This document shows, one piece after another, positions 56,768 through 64,000 of a DNA stretch of 64,000 bases. Under the pieces are notes generated by a model. That model was given only the letters and a program-made list of their open reading frames with translations, ran no database searches and had not been told where the DNA came from. The first letter of the stretch is position 1. The number at the start of each line of letters is the position of its first letter. Both the position numbers and the translations under genes were made by a program. The DNA comes from Agrostemma githago. Its lineage: Eukaryota > Streptophyta > Magnoliopsida > Caryophyllales > Caryophyllaceae. The stretch is taken from the NCBI GenBank assembly GCA_958450325.1, contig OY288242.1, forward strand, positions 25,302,474-25,366,473. The letters are read 5' to 3'.

Positions 56768-58445
56768 CTAAGGCATTTTCCCTTTCCTTTGTCCTTAGTT
56801 TCCTTTTCGGTCCACCGACGTCGACGTGGAGGTGAACGCTCCCTAATCAACAAGGGAATGTCCTTAACCCGGGCTCGTTTCTTAAAACTCGATTCCCCGG
56901 TCACCTCACACGGATCTAGCCTATCTCGGACCGCTAGTTTCGGTCCGAGCCTTCTCTCCAAGTCACTAGCACCGGTCTCATTAGCTCGAGTCTTAGTTTT
57001 TGACTTAGAACCCGACCCCGGCTCAGCAAAGGTAGTTGAAGTCTCCTCTTTATCAAAGAACCGCCTATTGTCTTTTGTCGATTCTCGACGGGCCAAGTCA
57101 AAAGCCTCGTTAGTCTTCAAAGTTTTACGGGTCTCCTGGGATTCTTCAGAGGTCCATTTTCGATATGATTCAGAAACCCAAGTGGTTTGACAAGGGCGAG
57201 GTATAGTCTACATGACACGGGTAAACCATCGTTGTAACCACGTGTCACACATAGCGTCTGTCAATTGGAGCGAAACGCTAATGATTGCTTCAGTCTCGGG
57301 GATCTGCTGAAACGAACCGAACTGTCTCAGAATACGATCCGGATAGATATGGACGGTCCAGTCCAAGGATAAGATCACCAGATAGCGGGCCTTGTCCCTC
57401 CTAGCTAACCCCGTCAACCTTGAAAGGAACCACCAGATGACGTTCCATCTAATCAAAGGCCCACCATGGAATGTTAGCTCTTCATCCCAATACTTCCGAT
57501 TTATATGATGACTTGAGCTTATTCGTCGGGACCTTGAGCCAATCTGACAGCTACGATATCTGGATATATTCACCGGGGGCTCTATGATTGACAGACGCTC
57601 GGACAACCAGATCTGCAAAAATTTTCGAAAAGTAAAAAACTTTCGAAAAATAAAAAAAAAATCGAAAATTCGAAAATTGGAAATTCCAAAAATTCCGGAA
57701 AAACCAAAAAAATTCGAAAAATTGGAAAATTCCAGAAAATTCGAAATTGCGGAAAAATTCGGAAAATCGGGCAATTTTTCGAAAAAAAAAAATGGTTAAA
57801 TACCTGCAAAAGACGGATGCCTCCTGTCAATTGTCGATCCGGGTCAAGTCTCCTAGCGTCAAGGCCCATAATAATCTCCCCAGTTATCAGCCAAGCCGGG
57901 CTGTGACCTGTCTCCATTTGGTCAACTATGCTAATTAGTCTGATCTCACCCAAACACGAGTCAGCATCCATCCGACCTTCAAAGGCATATCGATGCAGCA
58001 TACAAAAGGCGAAAGCCCTACGCCTATGGGTAGAAGTAATTCTTGCGCCAACTGGGTTCATGAATTTGTCAGCCAGGTCAAATAGGGAAACTGAATCTCC
58101 CTTTACCATACGGGCTGTCTCAGCATGCGACAAGCCTAGAAAATCCCTTAACCTCCTCCTTGGGTCAGGATAAAATGGGGGAATGGCAGGACGAGCATTG
58201 GGGCACCAACCGCCTATAGCTGCAATTTCTTCGGGGAGAGGACATATTTCTCCTCGAGAAAATACAAAAACATGGTGGGTAGTATCCCAAAAGGATAAGC
58301 AAGCATCGAGAAAGTGCGAATCTACCCCAAGTCGCTGAAGTGGGAATAAAGCCACAATTCCCATTTGAGTTAGCTGAACTTTATCTTCGTCTCGAAAGTC
58401 CTGAGCCCACGCCTGCAGCATCGCAGTCAAATGATCAATACCCAT
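56768..58445 (-). pseudogene. Antisense PMD-like gene (aORF) of element B
   Basis: Exon 1 is 58445-57804, exactly 642 nt as in element A; the intron is 57803-57613 with GTAT donor and TTGCAG acceptor; exon 2 is 57612-56768. The protein aligns with the one in element A throughout, including the Trp-Asp-Thr-Thr-His motif, the Tyr-Pro-Asp-Arg-Ile-Leu-Arg-Gln-Phe motif and the basic tail. A TAG at 57208-57210 replaces a Trp codon, and one base is lost near the end of the tail. These differ from the break in element A, so the shared ancestor had an open gene. The intron sequence is unrelated to that of A, being A/T-rich with a GAAAAATTCG-type repeat. Confidence 0.85.
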
Positions 58446-58545
58446 TGCGAGAATAGTTTCTTTTACTTATCCTAAAAGTCTAAGGGATTTTAAGATAGAA
58501 GAAAATATTTGGGTTGGAATATGAAAAATAAAAGCCAGAACCCTC

Positions 58546-58553
58546 TATTTATA
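58546..58553 (-). promoter_or_regulatory. TATA box of the antisense gene, element B
   Basis: TATAAATA on the minus strand, ~101 bp before the ATG, the same distance as in A. It lies in the imperfect palindrome CCTCTA-TTTATAA-TAGAGG. Confidence 0.7.
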
Positions 58554-59148
58554 ATAGAGGATATCCCTTTCCCTAGTCATCACAGGAATAGGACTTTTAT
58601 ATCACTTTCCCTACTTTATCTAGGCATACAGGCCTAACCAGGAAGTCTCAGGAATCCGTGTCAGAATCCGATTAGGAATCAAGTCATCCCAAGCATCCTT
58701 ATTTCCAAGCTTTTCAAAAAAAGTTCAGCATTTTCCTTTTTCAAAATTTTCGAGAAAATCGTCATTTCTTCCCCAGCATGAGTCGGTGTTTCACCTAAAT
58801 GGTACATATAAATTATGTCAGCATACAGGTACACCCAAGACTCCCGTGAAATTCTAAGAAAAGTTCCCCAGTGGAAAGCTCAGACGACATTTTCTAAAGA
58901 ATCAGGATATATCTATAAACAGATATACCCGTAGCTTCCAAGGCAAGCTCCCGCGCAGTTCTAAGGCCTGAAGTACCTGTAAGCAGGTATACCCATAGCT
59001 TCCAAGGCAAGCTCCCGCGACATTATCAACATCAACCCAGGTATGATTTCTACCCTATGGCTGGCGAGCCCTTCACGCAGGTCTAATGGACTCTAAACGA
59101 CCCGATCGGAAGTCTGCCAGGTTTTAATCCTTGATTGACCTGGTAGCT
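58554..59148. other. Region upstream of the antisense gene, element B, with ~58-bp direct repeats
   Basis: TAGCTTCCAAGGCAAGCTCC recurs at about 58932 and 58992, with flanking sequence also shared. TCAGCATACAGGTACACC near 58818 matches the repeats in element A. Confidence 0.6.
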
Positions 59149-59193
59149 ACTCTGACTTTTGCCTTGTCCAAGCCTCAGTCAGAGTGGGGGCTC
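59149..59193 (+). promoter_or_regulatory. Polypurine tract and hairpin, element B
   Basis: GTGGGGGCTC (59184-59193) with the same 9-bp inverted repeat as element A (59149-59157 and 59177-59185) and again a 19-nt loop. Confidence 0.8.
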
Positions 59194-61461
59194 TGTAGAC
59201 ACCCACATTTTGACCGCCAGGTGTCTATAATAGTTCCCGCCAAACACCCGATGATGATTGGACGTAAACGTGCTTTGATGGACTCGGATATGGGCTCGTA
59301 ATCATGGACATTTGGTTTAGACTTATTACGGAGTACAAATCTTGCGAAACCAACCTCAAATCCAGGCCCAGTGGGTCGTTTCGAGTCAAATAAGACTAAT
59401 TTGGGTCGAAACCGTCACCAGGGGTAAAACCGTCTTTTAGCGACCGAGTCGCAACCCGGTCAAAGATATTTTTTCCGAGACCCGCGAGCCAACCGTGACA
59501 CTACACGTCCGGTTTGGACTCAAACACTACAAAATATCAGCTTCAATAAACATTAAACAATTCCGTTAAAAGTAGAATTCGATCTCAAGTAGGAATTCTA
59601 TCCGAAAACCAAAACAATTACCGACCGAGTGTCAAACACTCGGCCGAAATCAGCCAATTCAGCCAAGATTTCCTTGCTTCCTCCCCAAGCAACGAACTTC
59701 TCGTTCCTTTCAACTTCTTACAATCCTATCCAAACCGGTATTTCTTGTCACACAAGCAAGACTACCTCGATTCCTATAAATAGGACCTCTCGTCCAACAG
59801 TTTTTGACACGATTTGAGGACATCAGATATACAAGTCATAACATGGCTTTTTTACAGAAATTATACACATATCATACATCCTCGATATCTATTAGGAATA
59901 ATTCAAAGCAAATCCCGACATATTCCCGACGAAGCCTCGAAGCCCCGAGAAACCGTCCAACCACACGCCCAACCACACGTCCAACCATACACCTTAACTC
60001 ATCCCGCATCATCTCAACGCTCCCAAGTTTAAACCACTTTCCGACGAGCCTTATCCCGAGAAAACAAAGCATGTAGGTTGAGGGTGTAAATCAAACCCGA
60101 CTCTTCTCTTTTCTCTCTCTCTTATCGTTTTTCTTCTTTTTTGTGTCGAGTCGTCGGTCCTCGTTTAATATGGGTCGTTTTCGCATATTTTTTATTATTT
60201 CTAATATCGATACTACAAAAACTATTTTTATACAACGTTCTTAAAATACGATATCGATTCTCTAATCGAATATCGTATCCAAACAAGAACAAAATTAATT
60301 CATTCTCGTTGATGCTGAATAAAATCGTTACATCTTTTCGACGATTTTATACGCGGAGAGAATTAACATTTTTTTCGTTCAAAATTCCTTTTTTTAAACT
60401 TTTCGTTCAAAACAAGCTTTTTTACAAAACTTTTCTAAAACTCATTCCGAGTATTCGATATCGATTTCATAATCGAATATCGAATACGACGAATATCGAA
60501 AATGTGAGTCGGGCATAAATTAATCTATATTTGTACGCGATTTATATAAATTAACGGTTTTTCGACAAAGTAAGAAAAATCGGACAGCCTGCCACGCGAG
60601 TCGCGCGCCGGTCAGGCGACTCGCGCGGTGGCCTGTTCCGCCGAGTCTCTTTTTTTCGTTTCCTCGCTTTTCTTTTTTTTTATTCTGTTCGAGTCTTACA
60701 TAAAAACCGACCTTCCCGACATATTTCGATAAATACTTTTTCTTTGGCCTCGGTCAACGCGTGCTAATCCATCACGTGACATAAATCTTTTAAAAAATCA
60801 TGCATTTTATTTATTTACATCGTTATTCAATTTATTCATCGTTACTAACCCGTTTTCTCGTGTTTGTAGCAATTTATTTTCATATTTTGTTTTATCGTTT
60901 TATTAGACTAAAACAAATTCACATGCTAAAATAACTTTGACGTTATTAAGTTTAATATGCATTAAACGACTTAGCAACCCATTTATTTATTTTTCTCACA
61001 TGTCTTAGGAAAATAATGTTTGCATATCATTCAACCGTCGAACTAACGCGTGTACATAAAAACGAACGATATCTTAGTAAAGGCCGCTAAGTGTGGGCGG
61101 GGTTGGGTGTTCTCAATGAACTTCCCAACACGTACCCTCACCCCTTACTCAGAACCATGGTTTCCGGATGTCCGAATCCATTGGCAACGAGAGTCATTCA
61201 ATATACGATATCCGATAATGTCGGTATCGGTATCAAATGCTAAGGGACGAACCCGATAAACTCTGACATCGGAAATGGGCCATGTTTTAAATATGGCCCA
61301 CTACGACATAGAGTGGGTTCGAATGGTTCCGAATAACCACAAAATTCGGTGGCGACTCCTACTTTGATTTAAAATTCAATTTGACCATCTCATATGGAGA
61401 TTCATTCGCCTCCCCAAACTCGTGCGTGGTCGCGTCGGGGTGGACCTATGTCATGTCCACA
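59194..61461 (+). repeat. 3' LTR of element B
   Basis: It matches 46732-48999 in length (2268 bp) with about 2% differences. Confidence 0.95.
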
Positions 61462-61466
61462 GTTAT

Positions 61467-61771
61467 ATATATTATTTTTCACCAATAATAATTCACTTGC
61501 ATTCTTACAAACTCAAAAATCTAGCATCTGGACCAACAACTCATCATTATTGAGTTATCCCATTAACGCCAAATAACCTATTACTCCAGTTACGGCTTAT
61601 GATATTACAAATGATTTTGAAAGTAAATAAAGTTTAAAAAAAATTGAATCAAAACAAAATTGAATAAACAATTAAATAAATATTGGACAATGAGGCAAAA
61701 CAGACGTAACTATAAATTACAAAAGGCATAAAATATTATAATCTCATGCAATGCACGGGTATGACGACTAG
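61467..61771 (+). other. Helitron-like 3' end segment
   Basis: AT-rich sequence ending with the hairpin 61743-61759 and CTAG at 61768-61771 followed by T. No gene is seen. Confidence 0.5.
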
Positions 61772-62152
61772 TTGACACATTATTTATGTTTTACCAGGAG
61801 GGAGTTTTACTAGCTAGTTGACAACAATTGTGACATCTAGAAAAATACCTATAGATATTAGTACGTCTCTTTTGAGAATAAAAAAAAAGTAGGGAGTATT
61901 TTGTTAATTAACCTAGCCTATAACCCCGTCCGAATACAATGACAATGATTCACCCCACCGCTTTGAACAAGCATTGGCCAGATACATAACACAATCATAC
62001 AGACATGCATGACACATCCTATACGATTAATAATAATTACAAGCTAGATTGCCAGATATACCCTCCATCCACCCATGATATATATATATATATATAGATT
62101 CTGGTCATAACCCTTACAAGTTACAAGAACCAATTCTAATCAACAAAAAAAA
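61772..62152 (+). promoter_or_regulatory. Upstream region and 5' UTR of the AVT6-like gene
   Basis: 381 bp between the Helitron-like end and the ATG. It has a TA run at 62078-62096 that may serve as a TATA element, and an A-rich run just before the start codon. A lone GTAGGGAGTATT near 61888 resembles a Stowaway end. Regulation beyond this cannot be read. Confidence 0.4.
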
Positions 62153-62579
62153 ATGACATTCGACGGCGAAGCGCCACTACTTCCTACGAGAAGAAGCAGC
62201 AAAAAGAGCGAGGAGGCATCTGCATCTGCATCGGTTCCGGGAGCGGTATTTAACGTATCAACGTCGATAATTGGGGCGGGGATCATGTCCATACCGGCGA
62301 CGGTGAAGGTGTTGGGGGTGATACCAGCGTTTCTTCTGATTGTGGGAGTGGCGGTGTTGGCAGAGATATCGGTGGAGTTTTTGCTTCGGTTTACGTATAA
62401 TAGTACAGCAGGAGCAGCTGATGGGGGGGAGACGGGGGGTAGTTCCGGGGGGGAGAGGATTAAAATGACGTATGCGGGATTAATGGGGGAGTCATTCGGG
62501 AAGGTGGGCTCACTTTGTGTCCAGGTTTCTGTCATGATCACCAACTGGGGTTGCTTGGTCGTCTACTTGATCATTCTTG
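62153..62579 (+). CDS. Amino acid transporter, AVT6-like, exon 1
   Basis: ATG 62153 in a good context (CAAAAAAAAATGAC) opens 142 codons plus one base, ending at a consistent splice donor (CTTG-GTAACC, 62579/62580). The protein has a hydrophilic N-terminal tail with Ser/Glu, then the Aa_trans family opening (residues 29-50, with Ser-Ile-Ile-Gly-Ala-Gly-Ile-Met-Ser-Ile-Pro). Membrane segments are at about 37-60 and 58-80. A Gly/Ser-rich loop lies at 84-101, and another segment at about 121-142. Plant AVT6 proteins are vacuolar or endomembrane amino acid carriers of this family, and their first exon ends at the equivalent Gly. The remaining exons lie beyond the window. It is the only host gene recognised. 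The Gly-rich loop is longer than I expect for the family. Confidence 0.85.
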
Positions 62580-62770
62580 GTAACCATTCCGCATTCTGCA
62601 TTCATATATGTCCCCACTCTTATTGCACCATCCGTTTCAATTAATTTCATACGTATACTCTATCATGTATCTTGATGCATGATTTCTATTATTTACATCT
62701 TTAGTTATATATTTATAAAAATTATAAAAAATTTATATATACGTCATGCACTCACAATTTAAATAAAATG

Positions 62771-62801
<31 letters not shown>

Positions 62802-63059
62802 CTATTCCATCCATTCAAGTCGAATCTTCCCTTTTGTTTTTTCACGTTTCTCAACACGCATTTTGCATTGTTAATATCTTTCGTAACATATTAGTAAAAG
62901 TTATGAAAATTGGATATTAATAATATATTTTAAAGACGAATCAAACAAGATTTCATATGGATATATTTTCTCTAATAGATTGTCGTGAATATCGAAAGTT
63001 ATCCTTGGTTGCGAATAGTGTCAAAAAAAAAGGCGAAAGTTGGACTTGAACGAAAAGAG
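62802..63059. mobile_element. Stowaway-like MITE, diverged
   Basis: Imperfect inverted ends (CTATTCCATCCATTCAAGTC against the complement of GACTTGAACGAAAAGAG), flanked by TA at 62800-62801 and 63060-63061. It sits directly after a TA microsatellite. Confidence 0.5.
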
Positions 63060-63579
63060 TATATATTTTATTGTATATATTAGAAGTTATATCAATTATT
63101 CTTACCGCTTATGAATAGTGCACAATAACGTATTTAATTGATTGAAAATTTGAAACAGAGGAAGTATTATTATTATTATTGCATTATTATTAAGGCTAAT
63201 GTTAAATACATGTCTAAGGATTGTATTTTAAATATTAAAAATCATCCAAATTTAGTATAAATTATGGATTGAAACAAAAATTACACAAACATCTTTACAA
63301 TTAATGTAAATATTAAAAGATTATTTTCCTTTATGATCTTTTAAATAAGTACTTAGAACTATATTTATCATTTTGCTATTACTAGTTTGCATCATCAATT
63401 AGCAAATAAACAAATTTAGTTGCTTTCTTTTTTCCCCTTCTACGACGCACTTATCGTGAGTTTATTTTAAACTATCACGTTTTCCAATTCCTATTAACTT
63501 TCTCCATGCATTGTGATGTCTTGAATAATTAATGCTAATTAAATTGATTTGTTAGGTGAGATTAGAAGGCTACGACTAA

Positions 63580-63873
63580 TAACATCCTCATTCAAGGGTC
63601 ACTTTAATGGAGGGTCATCCATGTTTAATCAATTTGTTGACTTTTGTTCATCTTATACATTCTCATTCATAAAATCACAAACTAAGTCATCAATCCAATA
63701 TTTTTCTAACAACACTTGTTACATATTTTTAAATAATAAAAAATGATTGAATAAATCTAAGAACTTTTTTAAAAAGTTTGTCTAGCGTAAAGAAAAGTTC
63801 TTAAATATTGAGGTTGCCAAAATATTACATGGCAAAGGAAGAACTTTTTAAAGTTCTACCATTGTGAATGCTC
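63580..63873. mobile_element. MITE with TAA duplication (Harbinger/Tourist-like)
   Basis: The ends TAACATCCTCATTCAAGGGT and the complement of ACCATTGTGAATGCTC are partly inverted copies, flanked by TAA (63577-63579 and 63874-63876). The GAGCATTCACAATGGT end is common among plant MITEs. Confidence 0.45.
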
Positions 63874-64000
63874 TAAGTTCAACAATTGACGGTATGTACA
63901 TGCAAGTGGATATAGTGGGGGCGGGGACTTTGTGCTTAAAATATTCGTAGAAAGTACAACAATTTTGAAGGCCACGAGGAAGAGTCAGGTGTCATGATAT

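Larger units (their letters stand above)
46732..61461 (+). mobile_element. Tat-clade Ty3/gypsy element B, 14.7 kb, decayed
   Basis: Two 2268-bp LTRs and the duplication GTTAT (46727-46731, 61462-61466) bound it. The layout equals element A: primer site, leader, gag-pol, antisense gene, polypurine tract. The LTRs differ at roughly 40-45 positions by eye (about 2%), so it is clearly older than A. Its LTR body is unlike that of A except for the first ~200 bp and last ~450 bp, so the two are sister families. Confidence 0.95.
40017..61771 (+). mobile_element. Candidate Helitron enclosing later insertions
   Basis: The 5' end TCTATATACTCTACTAAAA (40017, preceded by A) looks like a plant Helitron 5' end. 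The 3' end at 61768-61771 is CTAG followed by T, with a hairpin (CTCATGCAATGCACGGG, 61743-61759) about 10 bases before it. Removing the nested LTR elements would leave a few kb with no Rep/helicase, so it is non-autonomous. The 3' end is well supported; pairing it with this 5' end is inference. Confidence 0.4.
62580..64000 (+). other. Intron 1 of the AVT6-like gene (open at window end)
   Basis: At least 1.4 kb, AT-rich, with a TA microsatellite (62774-62800) and two MITE-like insertions. No sequence encoding the expected next segment of the transporter was found. Confidence 0.6.

Noticed and set aside
63549..63746. 65-codon frame in the transporter intron
   Set aside because: It lies inside the MITE at 63580-63873 and does not encode transporter sequence.
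1..64000. tRNA or rRNA genes
   Set aside because: No cloverleaf with internal promoter boxes or rRNA core sequence was noticed; tRNA-like matches are only the short primer binding sites. A tRNAscan-SE run would settle it.

Overview
The window is plant nuclear DNA made almost entirely of nested transposable elements, with one host gene starting at the far right. Evidence for a plant: Ty3/gypsy elements of Tat, Athila and chromovirus type with plant-style primer binding sites, Ty1/copia debris, Stowaway-like MITEs, Helitron-type ends with CTAG-T, and an intron-split amino acid transporter of the plant AVT6 kind. A eudicot fits. The Tat elements with long LTRs and an antisense gene recall Retand/Ogre elements, for example from Silene, but the species cannot be fixed from this sequence.

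Layout. 1-3135: 5' part of a decayed minus-strand Tat-like element (LTR, gag, protease). 3136-10760: AT-rich old debris, including a ~3 kb chromovirus-type LTR (5757-8751). 10766-11442: solo LTR of the first family with a 5-bp target duplication. 11896-12098: Stowaway-like MITE. 12201: a Helitron-like 3' end on the minus strand. 12439-29100: Tat element A, 16.7 kb, nearly intact, TSD ATTTT. 29260-29350: MITE. 29719-39705: an old (TA)n-flanked inverted-repeat element split by a 7.7-kb non-autonomous Athila-like element (31297-39032, TSD ATTAT). 40017-61771: a possible Helitron, itself holding Ty1/copia remnants, a 3.2-kb deleted chromovirus (41149-44394, TSD ATAAC), a head-to-head inverted pair of copia LTRs (45558-46295), and Tat element B (46732-61461, 14.7 kb, TSD GTTAT). 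62153-62579: exon 1 of an AVT6-like transporter, with intron 1 running to the window end and holding two MITE-like insertions.

How the parts work. Elements A and B encode Gag, protease, RT, two RNase H domains and integrase on the plus strand. Between pol and the 3' LTR each carries a second gene on the opposite strand, with its own TATA box about 100 bp before the ATG, one intron with exact splice sites, and a ~519-codon product resembling the plant mobile domain (PMD). A is young: its LTRs differ at about 7 sites by eye, and its pol is open. B is older: about 2% LTR divergence, three in-frame stops and one frameshift.

The most unusual signal is a set of 12-bp palindromes, ACTCG-NN-CGAGT. 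They come in pairs 21-23 bp apart and the pairs repeat every 72-73 bp. They occur three times in each LTR of A and four times inside the intron of its antisense gene. The Athila-like element carries arrays with the same geometry but different arms (TCCCG-NN-CGGGA, about every 20 bp), both just upstream of its LTR TATA box and internally.
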